A stretch of DNA of 64,000 nucleotides from Streptomyces sp. TRM64462 (GTDB taxonomy: Bacteria; Actinomycetota; Actinomycetes; Streptomycetales; Streptomycetaceae): the NCBI RefSeq assembly GCF_013362995.1, contig NZ_JABWDV010000394.1:62001-126000 (forward strand), in the 5' to 3' direction. Below, one piece after another: positions 25,997-35,973 of this stretch. Position 1 is the first letter of the stretch. Every line of letters begins with the position of its first letter. The notes under the pieces are model-generated. The model was given only the letters and a program-made list of their open reading frames with translations. It was not told where the DNA came from and made no database searches. Both the position numbers and the translations under genes were made by a program.

Positions 25997-26010
25997 GTTT
26001 CACGTGAAAC
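25997..26010. other. parS site 6
   Basis: Perfect GTTTCACGTGAAAC, 11 bases after the trxA stop. Confidence 0.95.
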
Positions 26011-26013
26011 GAT

Positions 26014-26027
26014 GTTTCACGTGAAAC
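26014..26027. other. parS site 7
   Basis: Perfect GTTTCACGTGAAAC, separated from site 6 by only 3 bases (17-bp centre spacing). Confidence 0.95.
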
Positions 26028-26031
26028 ACGA

Positions 26032-26064
26032 ACGGCCCATCCCTTCGGGGGTGGGCCGTTTTCG
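26032..26064 (+). terminator. Terminator of trxBA
   Basis: Stem ACGGCCCATCCC / GGGGTGGGCCGT (one G-T or bulge) with a TTCG tetraloop, followed by TTTTCGTTT. It is a textbook rho-independent terminator. Confidence 0.9.
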
Positions 26065-26075
26065 TTTCCCCTACG

Positions 26076-26693
26076 TCATAGCGGACGCAGCGCGGGCTCC
26101 TTCTGTACGGCACCCAGCAGGCGGTCCAGGGCCAGCTCGACGTCTTCTTTCCACGACAGCGTGGAGCGCAGTTCCAGCCTGAGCCGCGGATAGGCGTGGT
26201 GAGGACGGACCGTCTTGAAGCCCACGGCGAGCAGATGGTCGGCCGGCAGGACACACGCCGGTTCCTTCCAGCGGGCGTCACCGAACGCCTCGATGGCCTT
26301 GAAGCCCCGGCGCAGCAGATCCTTGGCGACGGTCTGCACCATCACCCGGCCCAGCCCCTGCCCCTGGTGCCCCGGTGTGATCCAGGCCGTCATCAGCTGT
26401 ACGGCATCGGAGGACACGGGGCTGGTGGGGAACGCCATGGACCGGGGCACATACGCGGGCGGCGCGTACAGCACGTACCCGACCGGCACCTCGTCCACGT
26501 AGACGACGCGGCCGCACGAACCCCAGTCGAGGAGAACGGCGGAGATCCACGCCTCCTTCTCCAGCTCCGGCGTACCCGCCTTTACCGCTGCTTCTCCGCT
26601 GACGGGGTCGAGCTCCCAGAAGACGCAGGTGCGGCAGCGCTTGGGGAGGTCCGGAAGGTTGTCCAACGTGAGCGGTACGAGCCGTCGCCCCAT
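26076..26693 (-). CDS. GNAT family N-acetyltransferase
   Basis: A 205-residue GNAT protein. The acetyl-CoA pyrophosphate loop is visible as HQGQGLGRVMVQTVAKDLL (near residues 115-133), preceded by the beta-strand LMTAWITPG. The N-terminal stretch has two Cys in CRTCVFWELDP, common to this Streptomyces locus. The substrate is unknown. It converges with trxA. Its start overlaps the small upstream gene by about 110 bases on the same strand. Confidence 0.85.
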   Translation of the reverse strand: MGRRLVPLTLDNLPDLPKRCRTCVFWELDPVSGEAAVKAGTPELEKEAWISAVLLDWGSCGRVVYVDEVPVGYVLYAPPAYVPRSMAFPTSPVSSDAVQLMTAWITPGHQGQGLGRVMVQTVAKDLLRRGFKAIEAFGDARWKEPACVLPADHLLAVGFKTVRPHHAYPRLRLELRSTLSWKEDVELALDRLLGAVQKEPALRPL

Positions 26694-26839
26694 GAAGGCT
26701 GTTCCTCACTTCCTTCGCCTGCCGCGCCACGGGCGGCCGTGAGCGCGCTCCGTTCCCGGAGGAGACTGCCGATGAATCCGCCGACCACTCCGAGTCCCAG
26801 ACCTGCGGTCAGCAGTTGGCCGCGGCTCACCTCGCGCAT
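26582..26839 (-). CDS. Small membrane-associated protein, unknown
   Basis: An 85-residue reading frame beginning MREVSRGQLLTAGLGLGVVG, with one hydrophobic segment (about residues 8-26). An excellent GGAGGGAG lies about 8 bases before ATG 26839, which supports translation. The C-terminal 37 codons overlap the GNAT gene in another frame and look unconserved, so the functional part may be only the N-terminus, or the stop may differ in relatives. No function assigned. Confidence 0.5.
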   Translation of the reverse strand: MREVSRGQLLTAGLGLGVVGGFIGSLLRERSALTAARGAAGEGSEEQPSWGDGSYRSRWTTFRTSPSAAAPASSGSSTPSAEKQR

Positions 26840-26934
26840 GGTCTGGCTCTCCCTCCACGATGGTTCGTGCGGATGCGCATACCCGAACGCATCGTATCGA
26901 TCGGGTGATGACTCGCATACGGGAAAAGGTCAAA

Positions 26935-26977
26935 GGGCGGACCTCAATCCGATGAACACCGGAATGGAGATCCGCCC
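26935..26977 (-). terminator. Terminator after parB
   Basis: Inverted repeat GGGCGGACCTC / GAGATCCGCCC (one mismatch) around a 21-base loop, 24 bases past the parB stop. Confidence 0.65.
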
Positions 26978-27000
26978 CTACGTCCTGGCCGTGTGCGGGA

Positions 27001-28107
27001 TCAGTCCTCGCCGTCCGTGGTCGCCTCTTCGGACAGGCCCCGTTCCAGGACCCGCCCCGCATCGGGGGCGAGGGTGCCGAGGATCCGGTTCAGGTCCTCC
27101 ATCGAGGCGAACTCGACAACGATCTTGCCCTTCTTCTGGCCGAGATCGACCTTCACCCGGGTCTCGAAGCGGTCCGAGAGGTGCGAGGCGAGCTCACCGA
27201 GTGCCGGAGACACCCGGCTGCCGGCCCGTGGGCCCTTCGCCTTCGGCGCCTTACGGGGCTCGGAGGCCATCAGCGTCACGATCTCCTCGACCGCGCGCAC
27301 CGACAGGCCTTCGGCGACGATGCGATACGCCAGCTTGTCCTGCGCCTCCGGGTCGTCGACCGACAGCAGCGCCCGGGCGTGGCCGGCCGACAGGACCCCG
27401 GCCGCGACCCTGCGCTGCACGGGCGGCGACAGCCGCAGCAGGCGCAGTGTGTTGGAGACCTGGGGGCGGGACCGTCCGATCCGGTCCGCCAGCTGGTCAT
27501 GAGTGCAGTTGAAGTCCCTCAGCAGCTGGTCGTAGGCGGCCGCCTCTTCCAGCGGGTTCAGCTGCGCCCGGTGGAGGTTCTCCAGGAGGGCGTCCAGCAG
27601 CAGCTTCTCGTCCTCGGTGGCGCGGACGATCGCCGGGATACGGTCCAGGCCGGCTTCGCGGCATGCCCTCCAGCGGCGCTCACCCATGATGAGCTCGTAT
27701 CGCTCGGGGGCCACCTGCCGTACGACGACGGGCTGGAGCAGGCCTACCTCCTGGATGGAGGTCACCAGCTCGGCCAGCGCGTCTTCGTCGAAGACCTCAC
27801 GAGGCTGGCGGGGGTTGGGGGTGATGGCGTCCAGCGGCAGCTCCGCGAAGTGCGCTCCCGCCGGCACCTCCGGGAGGGACTCGGCCTCGGTCTGCTCGGG
27901 CAGCGACAGACCACGGTCCTCCGGCACGGACGGTGCCTGGGGCAGTGTCGCCACCTTCGCGGCGGCCACGCCCCGTTCACCGGCGAGTACCGGAACCGCG
28001 CCGGGCGACGTGGATCCCGTCCCCACCGCAGGCGTCTGCCTCTCCTGAGGGGCGGCGGGGATCAGGGCACCCAGCCCACGCCCCAGCCCCCTACGTCGCT
28101 CTTTCAC
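27001..28107 (-). CDS. parB: Chromosome-partitioning protein ParB
   Basis: A 368-residue ParB. The N-terminal 90 residues are an Ala/Pro-rich ParA-interacting region starting with [13 protein letters not shown]. The CTPase/ParB-N fold holds [15 protein letters not shown] and the ParB box [12 protein letters not shown]. The HTH parS reader is [25 protein letters not shown] near 200, and the C-terminal dimer domain follows Lys/Ala-rich linker [11 protein letters not shown]. It loads at parS sites, of which this window shows twelve, and spreads to compact the origin. The start overlaps the parA stop (ATGA). Confidence 0.96.
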   Translation of the reverse strand: MKERRRGLGRGLGALIPAAPQERQTPAVGTGSTSPGAVPVLAGERGVAAAKVATLPQAPSVPEDRGLSLPEQTEAESLPEVPAGAHFAELPLDAITPNPRQPREVFDEDALAELVTSIQEVGLLQPVVVRQVAPERYELIMGERRWRACREAGLDRIPAIVRATEDEKLLLDALLENLHRAQLNPLEEAAAYDQLLRDFNCTHDQLADRIGRSRPQVSNTLRLLRLSPPVQRRVAAGVLSAGHARALLSVDDPEAQDKLAYRIVAEGLSVRAVEEIVTLMASEPRKAPKAKGPRAGSRVSPALGELASHLSDRFETRVKVDLGQKKGKIVVEFASMEDLNRILGTLAPDAGRVLERGLSEEATTDGED

Positions 28108-29189
28108 TGGATCCCCTCCGACATGCTGTGCTGACTGTGCTGATGCTGCTGGGCGCCCGGGTGGGCGTGCTGGGCGTCGTAGTGGACGCCGACTCCGCGC
28201 AGGGCGATCTCACGGGCGGCCTCCAGATAGGAGAGCGCACCGCTGGAACCCGGGTCGTAGGTGAGCACCGTCTGCCCGTAGCTCGGGGCCTCCGAGATCC
28301 GGACGGACCGCGGAATGCTGGTGCGCAGGACCTCGTCCCCGAAGTGGTTGCGCACCTCATCGGCGACCTGCGACGCGAGCCTGGTCCGGCCGTCGTACAT
28401 GGTGAGCAGGATCGTCGACACATGGAGGCCGGGATTGAGGTGGCCCCGCACGAGGTCGACGTTCCGCAGCAGCTGACCGAGGCCCTCCAGCGCGTAGTAC
28501 TCGCACTGGATGGGGATGAGCACCTCGGCGCCGGCCACCAGGGCGTTGACCGTGAGCAGACCCAGGGACGGCGGGCAGTCGATGAGGATGTAGTCCAGCG
28601 GCTGCTCGTACGCCTGGATCGCCCGCTGCAGTCGACTCTCCCGCGCCACCAGCGACACCAGCTCGATCTCCGCACCGGCGAGATCGATGGTGGCCGGGGC
28701 GCAGAAGAGGCCTTCGACGTCCTGGACGGGCTGGACCACATCGGAGAGCGGCTTGCTCTCCACCAGGACGTCGTAGATCGAGGGCACTTCGGCGTGGTGG
28801 TCGATACCGAGGGCCGTGGAGGCGTTGCCCTGAGGGTCGAGGTCGACCACCAGGACCCGTGCGCCGTGAAGGGCCAGCGAGGCCGCGAGGTTGACCGTCG
28901 TGGTCGTCTTCCCCACGCCGCCCTTCTGATTGGCGACGACCATGACGCGGGTGTGCTCGGGACGGGGGAGGCCTTCACCGGCCCGGCCCAGAGCCTGTAC
29001 CGCCAGCTGGGCAGCCCTGCCGATGGGGGTGTCGTCCACCGGGGGGTGTGTTTCACGTGAAACATCGCCCCCGGGCGATTCGGTGCGGGGACCAGGGACC
29101 GGATCGGTCATCGGCCCCGCGATGTTGGCGTCGGACCGCAAGGATTCACTCTCCTCGGCTTCAGGCTCACGATGAACAGAGCCTGCCAT
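28104..29189 (-). CDS. parA: Chromosome-partitioning ATPase ParA
   Basis: A ParA/Soj ATPase of about 361 residues. An N-terminal extension (about 85 residues) contains a parS-encoded DVSRET. The deviant Walker A is [14 protein letters not shown], Walker A' is [11 protein letters not shown], Walker B is [14 protein letters not shown]. ParA moves ParB-origin complexes and in Streptomyces sporulation spaces the chromosomes. I choose ATG 29189 ([10 protein letters not shown]) from similarity to S. coelicolor ParA; ATG 29114 is also possible. An ATG at 29354 is in frame, but its first codons are simply a parS site read as protein. Confidence 0.92.
   Translation of the reverse strand: MAGSVHREPEAEESESLRSDANIAGPMTDPVPGPRTESPGGDVSRETHPPVDDTPIGRAAQLAVQALGRAGEGLPRPEHTRVMVVANQKGGVGKTTTTVNLAASLALHGARVLVVDLDPQGNASTALGIDHHAEVPSIYDVLVESKPLSDVVQPVQDVEGLFCAPATIDLAGAEIELVSLVARESRLQRAIQAYEQPLDYILIDCPPSLGLLTVNALVAGAEVLIPIQCEYYALEGLGQLLRNVDLVRGHLNPGLHVSTILLTMYDGRTRLASQVADEVRNHFGDEVLRTSIPRSVRISEAPSYGQTVLTYDPGSSGALSYLEAAREIALRGVGVHYDAQHAHPGAQQHQHSQHSMSEGIQ
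29050..29063. other. parS site 8 (inside parA)
   Basis: Perfect GTTTCACGTGAAAC in the 5' part of parA, translated as VSRET on the minus strand. Confidence 0.95.
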
Positions 29190-29338
29190 GCTTTCGGGGT
29201 CGTGAACCAGCGAGGCCCGGGCTTCTGTGGAGGAATCCACTTCTGTGGACAACTCTGTAGCCCCTACGGGGGGCCTGCGGTGTCGTGGGGTGGCGGCAGC
29301 ACGGCCGCGGCTGATGATTCCCTGCAGCAGTGAGCGAC

Positions 29339-29352
29339 GTTTCACGTGAAAC
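29339..29352. other. parS site 9 (upstream of parA)
   Basis: Perfect GTTTCACGTGAAAC 150 bp upstream of the chosen parA start, in the parAB promoter region, where ParB could influence its own operon. Confidence 0.95.
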
Positions 29353-29462
29353 ACGATGCACGCGCCGCAGGGTCAGGCCGTCACGACACTCCGAAATAGG
29401 TACGTATGAGGATCAAACCAAACGCCGGTCCGCCAGCCCTGTGACGGACCGCCGAGATGGCC

Positions 29463-30173
29463 TCAGCGTCGGCGCCGTGAGGTCCTGGCCGCCTTGGCCC
29501 GCTTTGCCGCGAACCTGACGCCGCCGGGGCTCTCCCCCACCTCGACCCGTACGACGGTCGACAGGGGGTCGACCACACCTTCGCCGACGTGCAGCACGGA
29601 GGTGCTGACGACGCCCAGCTTGCTGAGGGCGGCGCGGGCTGCCTGGATCTCCTCCTCGGCGGTGTCGCCCTTGAGGGCCAGCATCTCGCCGTACGGGCGC
29701 AGGAGCGGCACACCCCAACCGGCGAGCCGGTCGAGGGGTGCCACGGCACGGGCCGTTACGACATGGACGGGCGGCAGCTTGCCGAGCATCTCCTCGGCGC
29801 GACCGCGCGCGACGGTCACATGGTCCAGGCCGAGCAGCTCGACGACCTCCTGGAGGAAGTTCGTCCGGCGCAGCAGCGGCTCCAGCAGGGTGATCTTCAG
29901 GTCCGGACGCACCAGTGCCAGCGGGATACCGGGCAAGCCGGCGCCGGAGCCCACGTCGCAGACGGTGACACCCTCGGGCACGACCTCGGAGAGGACGGCG
30001 CAGTTCAGCAGATGCCTTTCCCACAGCCGTGGCACCTCACGGGGGCCGATCAGCCCACGCTTGACCCCCGCGTCCGCGAGCAACTCCGCGTAACGGACCG
30101 CCTCCGGGAAGAACTCACCGAAGACCGTCCGCGCCTCCTGGGGCGCAGGGGGAAGTTCCTCTGCCTCCGACAC
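29463..30173 (-). CDS. rsmG: 16S rRNA (guanine527-N7)-methyltransferase RsmG
   Basis: A protein of about 236 residues. The SAM-binding motif is CDVGSGAGLPGIPLALVRPD (near 75-95), preceded by the conserved REVPRLWERHLLNCAVLSE. RsmG methylates G527 of 16S rRNA; in Streptomyces its loss gives low-level streptomycin resistance and raises antibiotic output. GTG 30173 (MSEAEELPPAP) has a GGAAGGAC upstream and agrees with the S. coelicolor protein; ATG 30197 adds 8 residues. It has a basic Lys/Arg tail. Confidence 0.93.
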   Translation of the reverse strand: MSEAEELPPAPQEARTVFGEFFPEAVRYAELLADAGVKRGLIGPREVPRLWERHLLNCAVLSEVVPEGVTVCDVGSGAGLPGIPLALVRPDLKITLLEPLLRRTNFLQEVVELLGLDHVTVARGRAEEMLGKLPPVHVVTARAVAPLDRLAGWGVPLLRPYGEMLALKGDTAEEEIQAARAALSKLGVVSTSVLHVGEGVVDPLSTVVRVEVGESPGGVRFAAKRAKAARTSRRRR

Positions 30174-30240
30174 GGGAACCGTCCTTCCGTACCGCACTAC
30201 CGCACTGGGTGGGTGGCTGACTATTCAGGCTGACAAAGAT

Positions 30241-30268
30241 CGGCCCCGCCTGCGCACAGACGGGGCCG
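30241..30268 (-). terminator. Hairpin after jag
   Basis: Perfect stem CGGCCCCG / CGGGGCCG with a 12-base loop between the jag stop and rsmG. It probably ends the rpmH-rnpA-yidD-yidC-jag transcript. Confidence 0.7.
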
Positions 30269-30281
30269 ACACAACAAGAGG

Positions 30282-30791
30282 TCAGGCAGGGAGCACGACG
30301 ACGAAGCGCTGCGGCTCCTCGCCCTCGGACTCGCTGCGCAGGCCGGCGGCGGCGACCGCGTCGTGCACGACCTTGCGCTCGAAGGGGCTCATCGGCTTGA
30401 GCTGCACCGGCTCGCCGGTGCTCTTGACCTCGTCCGCGGCCTTGACGCCCAGCTCGGTGAGCTCGGCGCGCTTACGGGCCCGGAAGCCGGCGATGTCCAG
30501 CATGAGACGGCTGCGGTCCCCGGTCTCCCGGTGCACGGCGAGACGCGTCAGCTCCTGCAGCGCCTCCAGCACCTCACCGTCGCGGCCCACGAGCTTCTGC
30601 AGGTCGCGGCTGGCCGCGTCGCTGATGATCGAGACCGCGGCGCGGTCCCCCTCGACGTCCATGTCGATGTCGCCGTCGAGGTCGGCGATGTCGAGCAGGC
30701 CCTCGAGGTAGTCAGCCGCGATCTCGCCCTCCTGCTCCAGGCGGGTCAGGGTGTCGCCACCCTCGGCGGCGGACGTGGTGCCTTCCGTCAC
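30282..30791 (-). CDS. jag: Jag/KhpB-like RNA-binding protein (KH-R3H)
   Basis: A 169-residue protein with an acidic N-terminus, a KH-like segment (AAVSIISDAASRDLQKLVGRDGEVLEALQEL) and a C-terminal R3H domain (KPMSPFERKVVHDAVAAAG). The family binds RNA and affects envelope synthesis in other Gram-positives. GTG 30791 follows AAGGAG. It sits 14 bases after yidC, as in most actinobacteria. Confidence 0.9.
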   Translation of the reverse strand: MTEGTTSAAEGGDTLTRLEQEGEIAADYLEGLLDIADLDGDIDMDVEGDRAAVSIISDAASRDLQKLVGRDGEVLEALQELTRLAVHRETGDRSRLMLDIAGFRARKRAELTELGVKAADEVKSTGEPVQLKPMSPFERKVVHDAVAAAGLRSESEGEEPQRFVVVLPA

Positions 30792-30805
30792 GGATGGACT
30801 CCTTC

Positions 30806-32044
30806 TTACTTCTTGGACGACGGGTGCTTGGGCCGCTGCTGGCCCTTGCGCTGTCCGGACTTGGCTTGACGGGCGGAGCCTGAGGACGCCTTGCCCTGCT
30901 GCTGGTTCCCCCCGGCCTTCGGCTCCTCGGCCTTCTTCTCCAGGGAGGGCTTGGCGGCGCCCGGCTGGGCGGCGGCGGCCTGGCGCTTGGCCTTGGTCTG
31001 GCGCTTGGGCTGCTGGCGCCTGGCCGCGGCGGCCTCCGCCTCGGCGACCGCGGGGTCGACCTTCTGCACGGTGCCGTCGGCCTGGGCCGTGAAGCCCTGC
31101 TTGCCGAGGGCGGTGATGAAGCGGCGCTCGTTCTCGTTGCGGTCCGGGCCCTTGGCGACGATCGCCTGGAGGACGTTGCGCTTGCGCCGGCCGCGCACCT
31201 CGCCGTGGTGGGAGATGCTCTTGAGGAGCCGCTGCAGGTAGTGGTCCTGGGCCTGGCTGCCCGGCGTCGGGTTCTGGTTGATCACGTACATCTGCTGGCC
31301 CATGGTCCACACGTTGGTGGTGAGCCAGTAGACGAGGACACCGACGGGGAAGTTGATGCCCATCACGGCGAAGATGATCGGGAAGATGTACATCAGCATC
31401 TTCTGCTGCTGCATGTACGGGGTCTTCACGGTCAGGTCGACGTTCTTCTGCATCAGCTGGCGCTGCGTGAAGAACTGCGACGCCGACATCAGCACGATCA
31501 TCACGGCGGTGACGACACGGACGTCCGTCAGGGAGGCGTTGAGGGCCTGGACCGTACCCGGGTCGTCCATGAACTTCGCGGCGATCGGGGCCCCGAAGAT
31601 GTGCGCCTCACGGGCGCTGTCGACCAGGTTCTGGTTGAGGCTGCCGATGGTGTCACCGGAAGCGATCTTGCTCAGTACGTGGTAGAGCGCGAAGAAGAAC
31701 GGCGACTGCAGAAGGATGGGGAGGCACGAGGAGAGCGGGTTCGTGCCCGTCTCCTTGTACAGCTTCATCATCTCTTCGGACTGACGCTGCCGGTCGTTCT
31801 TGTAGCGCTCCTGGATCGCCTTCATCTTCGGCTGGAGCGCCTGCATGTTCCGCATCGACTTGATCTGCTTCACGAAGAGCGGGATCAGACAGATGCGGAT
31901 GACGATCACCAGGGACACGATGGACAGACCCCAGGCCCAGCCCGTGTCGGCCCCGAAGATCGCTCCGTACAGCTTGTGGAACTGGACGATGATCCACGAG
32001 ACGGGTCCCGTGATGAAGCTGAACAGATTTCCAATCGTGTCCAC
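30806..32044 (-). CDS. yidC: Membrane protein insertase YidC
   Basis: A 412-residue YidC/Oxa1 insertase. Five membrane segments are seen (first at residues about 5-25), with the positively charged hydrophilic groove around [21 protein letters not shown] and cytosolic loop [23 protein letters not shown] sequence. The C-terminal 130 residues are a Lys/Ala/Gln-rich tail that may contact ribosomes. It inserts membrane proteins alone or with SecYEG. GTG 32044 is preceded by AAGGAG and lies 4 bases after the yidD stop. Confidence 0.96.
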   Translation of the reverse strand: MDTIGNLFSFITGPVSWIIVQFHKLYGAIFGADTGWAWGLSIVSLVIVIRICLIPLFVKQIKSMRNMQALQPKMKAIQERYKNDRQRQSEEMMKLYKETGTNPLSSCLPILLQSPFFFALYHVLSKIASGDTIGSLNQNLVDSAREAHIFGAPIAAKFMDDPGTVQALNASLTDVRVVTAVMIVLMSASQFFTQRQLMQKNVDLTVKTPYMQQQKMLMYIFPIIFAVMGINFPVGVLVYWLTTNVWTMGQQMYVINQNPTPGSQAQDHYLQRLLKSISHHGEVRGRRKRNVLQAIVAKGPDRNENERRFITALGKQGFTAQADGTVQKVDPAVAEAEAAAARRQQPKRQTKAKRQAAAAQPGAAKPSLEKKAEEPKAGGNQQQGKASSGSARQAKSGQRKGQQRPKHPSSKK

Positions 32045-32047
32045 TAA

Positions 32048-32374
32048 TCAGGCTCCTTGAGCATTGGGCGAGGTCTCGGCGGCCGGGCTTGTCTCGGCGG
32101 AGTGCCCGCCCCTGCCGCGGCGCAGCCACGCGCGCAACAGTTCGTGCCAGCGGGGGCGCTTGCGCGGCGGCACATGGTCCACGCCGCCGGGCGACCACGG
32201 ATTGCACCGCAGGATCCGCCAGGCGGTCAGGGCCGTGCCCTTGACCGCGCCGTGCCGGTCGATGGCCGTGTATCCGTAGTGCGAACACGACGGGTAGTAC
32301 CTGCAGACAGGCCCCAGCAGTGGGCTGATCGTCCACTGGTAGAGCTTGATCAGGGCCAGCAGCGGGTACTTCAT
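32048..32374 (-). CDS. yidD: Membrane protein insertion efficiency factor YidD
   Basis: A 108-residue YidD with the diagnostic [24 protein letters not shown] (positions 12-35) including its three Cys, and [19 protein letters not shown]. It is a small peripheral membrane protein that aids YidC-dependent insertion. The C-terminus is extended by about 25 residues. Its start overlaps the rnpA stop (ATGA). Confidence 0.95.
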   Translation of the reverse strand: MKYPLLALIKLYQWTISPLLGPVCRYYPSCSHYGYTAIDRHGAVKGTALTAWRILRCNPWSPGGVDHVPPRKRPRWHELLRAWLRRGRGGHSAETSPAAETSPNAQGA

Positions 32375-32742
32375 CGCGCGCCCCCTCCCAGGAGCCGCTG
32401 CAGAGCGGCGTCCAGGTCTCGGGCCAGCTGTGCATGGTCGGCGTCGCCCGCGCCGGGCAGCGCTCGTACTACCACCAGGCTACCGGGGGGCAGCTGGGGC
32501 AGCCGTTCGCGCATCAGGTGGCGCAGTCTGCGCTTGACCTGGTTGCGGACGACCGCACCACCAACTGCCTTGCTGACGACGAAACCCGCACGCGTCGGGG
32601 GAGCGCTCTCCCCAGGCGCGTGCGGGTCCGTTGCACCGCTGCGTAGATGGACGACGAGGGTCGGGCGTCCTGCCCTGCGACCTCGTCGTACCGCGGCCGC
32701 GAAGTCCTCGCGCCGCCTCAGCCGATTCTCGGTAGGCAGCAC
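32371..32742 (-). CDS. rnpA: Ribonuclease P protein component
   Basis: A 123-residue protein subunit of RNase P, which removes 5' leaders of tRNA precursors together with the catalytic RNA. It begins [21 protein letters not shown], the usual N-terminus, and contains the basic helix [13 protein letters not shown] (the family's RNR motif region). GTG start at 32742. It follows rpmH by 18 bases. Confidence 0.95.
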   Translation of the reverse strand: MLPTENRLRRREDFAAAVRRGRRAGRPTLVVHLRSGATDPHAPGESAPPTRAGFVVSKAVGGAVVRNQVKRRLRHLMRERLPQLPPGSLVVVRALPGAGDADHAQLARDLDAALQRLLGGGAR

Positions 32743-32760
32743 GTCATGACCTGGCCGCGA

Positions 32761-32898
32761 TCAGGCGGACAGGCGGGCGCGACCCTTGCTGCGGCGGGAC
32801 GCGAGGATCGCACGGCCGGCACGCGTACGCATGCGCAGACGGAAGCCGTGGGTCTTGGCGCGACGGCGGTTGTTCGGCTGGAAGGTGCGCTTGCTCAC
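32761..32898 (-). CDS. rpmH: 50S ribosomal protein L34
   Basis: A 45-residue, very basic protein starting [19 protein letters not shown] and ending [11 protein letters not shown], the invariant L34 pattern. GTG start at 32898 after a GGAG (CTGGAGCCCCCGA). It is the first gene of the rpmH-rnpA-yidD-yidC-jag block and is divergent from dnaA. Confidence 0.97.
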   Translation of the reverse strand: MSKRTFQPNNRRRAKTHGFRLRMRTRAGRAILASRRSKGRARLSA

Positions 32899-33258
32899 TC
32901 GGGGGCTCCAGAAATGATTCGTGGGTGGCGGGGCATCGCTTGGCTGTCACCGTGCGCCCACGAGTAGCTCGCAATACGCCCGAGTGCACCGCTACACGAT
33001 CACATGACGTGATCTTTGCCCATCGGAGGCAGGCGGCAGCAGCCATCGACAACTCGACCTGGTTACGGTACGCGCGGCTACGCCATCCGGTCAAACCAGC
33101 ACCCCACCGCAGCCCGCTATACACAGGCTGTGGACAACAACTTGAACCACGTGAGGCGCCACGACTACCGTGGCTGAACTCGGATTCCTTTCCTGCCTGT
33201 CCTTCCCAACCCGTCCCAAGAAGCACACATTCGTGGGACCCGTGAGAGAGCGTGCCCC
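32899..33258. promoter_or_regulatory. rpmH-dnaA divergent promoter region with a DnaA box
   Basis: 360 bases between rpmH and dnaA. A perfect DnaA box in reverse orientation, TGTGGACAA, lies at 33129-33137, 122 bp before the dnaA start, consistent with autoregulation of dnaA. Promoters for both genes must lie here; I cannot place -35/-10 hexamers with confidence. Confidence 0.7.
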
Positions 33259-35100
33259 GTGGCTGACGTACCTGCTGATCTTGCCGCAGTGTGGCCGCGA
33301 GTCCTCGACCAGCTCCTGGGGGAGGGGCAGCAGGGCATCGAACCGAAGGACAAGCAGTGGATCGAGCGCTGCCAGCCGCTCGCCCTGGTCGCGGACACCG
33401 CGCTCCTGGCCGTGCCCAATGAATGGGGCAAGCGCGTCCTGGAGGGCCGGCTGGCCCCGCTGATCAGCGACACGCTCAGCCGTGAGTGCGGCCGCCCGAT
33501 CCGTATCGCGATCACTGTCGACGACTCCGCCGGGTCCACCGGTGACCAGCACGGGCCCGGCGGCGGGCCCGACCGGCAGCAGCCGCGCTACGACGAGCGG
33601 GGCCAGGGCGACGCGTACGACGGCTACGGGCACCGCTCCTCCCTGGACGACGGGCTGCCGAGCGTGCGCCCGGCCTACCCCGAGTACCAGCAGCAGCGCC
33701 CGGAGCCCGGCGCCTGGCCGCGCACCCAGGACGACCTGTCCTGGCAGCAGCAGCGTCTCGGCGGGTTCCAGGACCGCGACCCGTACGCGTCGCCGCGGCC
33801 GCAGCACCATGACTACGGGGCTCCGCAGACGAGCGACCGCACGGCGTACGACGCGCCCCGGCCAGAGCGCCGCGACCTTCCCGAGCCGCCGTCCCAGCAC
33901 CGCCCCGGCGGCGGTCCCGGAGGCCCGGGCGGCCCCGGGGGTCCGGCCGTCGGCGGCCCCGGCTCGATGAGCGGCCCGGGCGGCCCGGGCGGCCCAGGGG
34001 GTCCCGGCGGTACGGGGGCGGGCGGCGCGGGCTCCGGGGCCGGCGGTGCCGGGGGCCCGGGCGAGCAGCACGCGCGCCTGAACCCGAAGTACCTCTTCGA
34101 CACGTTCGTCATCGGCTCGTCCAACCGCTTCGCGCACGCCGCCGCGGTGGCCGTCGCCGAGGCCCCGGCCAAGGCGTACAACCCGCTCTTCATCTACGGC
34201 GAGTCCGGCCTCGGCAAGACGCACCTGCTGCACGCGATCGGCCACTACGCCCGCAGCCTCTACCCGGGAACGCGCGTGCGGTACGTGAGCTCGGAGGAGT
34301 TCACCAACGAGTTCATCAACTCCATCCGCGACGGCAAGGGCGACACCTTCCGCAAGCGGTACCGCGATGTGGACATCCTGCTCGTCGACGACATCCAGTT
34401 CCTGGCGAGCAAGGAGTCGACGCAGGAGGAGTTCTTCCACACCTTCAACACCCTGCACAACGCGAACAAGCAGATCGTGCTGTCCTCGGACCGGCCGCCC
34501 AAGCAGCTCATGACCCTGGAGGACCGGCTCCGCAACCGCTTCGAGTGGGGTCTGACGACGGACGTCCAGCCGCCGGAGCTGGAGACCCGTATCGCGATCC
34601 TCCGCAAGAAGGCGGTGCAGGAGCAGCTCAACGCCCCGCCGGAGGTCCTGGAGTTCATCGCGTCGCGCATCTCCCGGAACATCCGTGAGCTGGAGGGCGC
34701 GCTGATCCGCGTGACGGCGTTCGCGAGCCTCAACCGGCAGCCGGTCGACCTGGTGCTCACCGAGAGCGTTCTGAAGGACCTCATCCCCGGCGGCGAGGAC
34801 ACGGCGCCCGAGATCACCGCGGGCGCGATCATGGCGGCCACCGCCGACTACTTCGGGCTGACGGTCGAGGACCTGTGCGGCTCGTCGCGGAGCCGGGTGC
34901 TGGTGACGGCGCGGCAGATCGCGATGTACCTGTGCAGGGAGCTCACTGATCTGTCGCTGCCGAAGATCGGCGCCCAGTTCGGCGGGCGCGACCATACGAC
35001 GGTGATGCACGCCGACCGCAAGATCCGCGCGCTCATGGCGGAGCGGCGCTCGATCTACAACCAGGTCACCGAGCTGACCAACCGCATCAAGAACGGCTGA
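33259..35100 (+). CDS. dnaA: Chromosomal replication initiator protein DnaA
   Basis: A 613-residue DnaA. Domain I is at about 1-90 ([21 protein letters not shown]). Domain II is an unusually long Gly/Pro/Arg/Gln-rich linker (about 90-270) typical of Streptomyces. The AAA+ domain III has Walker A GESGLGKT at 314-321 and Walker [11 protein letters not shown] near 373. The DNA-binding domain IV ends with the DnaA signature [15 protein letters not shown]. It binds boxes in the adjacent oriC and melts the origin. GTG start at 33259. Confidence 0.98.
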   Translation: MADVPADLAAVWPRVLDQLLGEGQQGIEPKDKQWIERCQPLALVADTALLAVPNEWGKRVLEGRLAPLISDTLSRECGRPIRIAITVDDSAGSTGDQHGPGGGPDRQQPRYDERGQGDAYDGYGHRSSLDDGLPSVRPAYPEYQQQRPEPGAWPRTQDDLSWQQQRLGGFQDRDPYASPRPQHHDYGAPQTSDRTAYDAPRPERRDLPEPPSQHRPGGGPGGPGGPGGPAVGGPGSMSGPGGPGGPGGPGGTGAGGAGSGAGGAGGPGEQHARLNPKYLFDTFVIGSSNRFAHAAAVAVAEAPAKAYNPLFIYGESGLGKTHLLHAIGHYARSLYPGTRVRYVSSEEFTNEFINSIRDGKGDTFRKRYRDVDILLVDDIQFLASKESTQEEFFHTFNTLHNANKQIVLSSDRPPKQLMTLEDRLRNRFEWGLTTDVQPPELETRIAILRKKAVQEQLNAPPEVLEFIASRISRNIRELEGALIRVTAFASLNRQPVDLVLTESVLKDLIPGGEDTAPEITAGAIMAATADYFGLTVEDLCGSSRSRVLVTARQIAMYLCRELTDLSLPKIGAQFGGRDHTTVMHADRKIRALMAERRSIYNQVTELTNRIKNG

Positions 35101-35120
35101 GGCGGCCGGCAGCCGCGCCA

Positions 35121-35164
35121 GGGCGCCCCGGGACGGTCCTGTCCCGGGGCGCCCTGCGGTTTTT
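35121..35164 (+). terminator. Terminator after dnaA
   Basis: Perfect 14-bp stem GGGCGCCCCGGGAC / GTCCCGGGGCGCCC with a 6-base loop, followed by TGCGGTTTTT. It shields oriC from dnaA transcription. Confidence 0.92.
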
Positions 35165-35973
35165 CCCCACCCGGTGCACAGTGCGGCTACCGGCCGGGCT
35201 GTTCGAATAGCTGTGTACGACACGCCCTTCTCCACAGAGTGTGGGGTGATCCCCCGTCCACAGCCTGGGGACTGGAAAGTTATCCGGACGCCGTCCACAA
35301 GGAGGCTGGAAGGATGTGGATCATCGCAGGTCAAGCGGCTGTGGATTCGTGGACGAAGACGCTCCACAGCCTGTGGACGAAGTGGTCGTCCACAGCCACT
35401 GATCAGCGTTGTCCACCGGCGGCCCACAGGCGCGGGGTCATGGTCCACAGCTTCTCCACACCGCTGTCCACTGTTCGGCAACGAAACACCCCCGCTCACC
35501 GGCGCGAGTGAAAGCCGTCACATCAAGGCGCTGGGTTGGGCTGTGGGGAACGTGGGTAAAGCTGGGGACAGGACTGGGGAGAAGTGCGCCCTGCCTGTGC
35601 ATCGGGTGTGCAGAACTTTCCCCCGTCCACAGCGCACCCCGGTTGTCCACGGGTGGCGCCCACAGGCCCGGTGGACAAAAAATGGGCTGTGACCTGCGTG
35701 GATGGCGTTATCCACGGTTTCCACAAGCCCTACTACTACTCCCACACAGAGTTAGCGGGGAATCCGATTCGAAGTGGGGCCTGTGCACAACTCGGCCTCG
35801 GCACTCCGGCCGCGGCTCGACGTGACTTGACCCCGAGCCGCACCGAGTGTCGGTGGCGTACGTCAGACTGGTCCCCGGCATCCACACATCTGCTGCCGCA
35901 GCTGCCGCAGAGGAACCGGATGCCGATGAGGAAGGCCAGCAGGGCGAGCCAGTAACAGCAGGAGGCGGCGACG
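35165..35973. other. oriC: oriC, chromosomal replication origin
   Basis: Non-coding region between dnaA and dnaN with a dense array of DnaA boxes in both orientations (consensus TTGTCCACA, with common variants). Clear members are at 35254, 35291, 35340 (reverse), 35360, 35372 (reverse), 35386, 35409, 35441, 35452, 35464, 35623, 35643, 35670 (reverse), 35708 and 35717, plus a weaker reverse one at 35315. They fall into two main clusters, about 35250-35475 and 35620-35725, separated by about 150 bp, as in other Streptomyces origins. No short AT-rich 13-mer array is evident. The last 200 bases before dnaN hold no box and should include the dnaN promoter. Confidence 0.95.

Noticed and set aside
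29190..29354. Upstream extension of ParA beginning MFHVKRR
   Set aside because: The first codons are a parS site and the region is unlike ParA N-termini; ATG 29189 agrees with the S. coelicolor protein.
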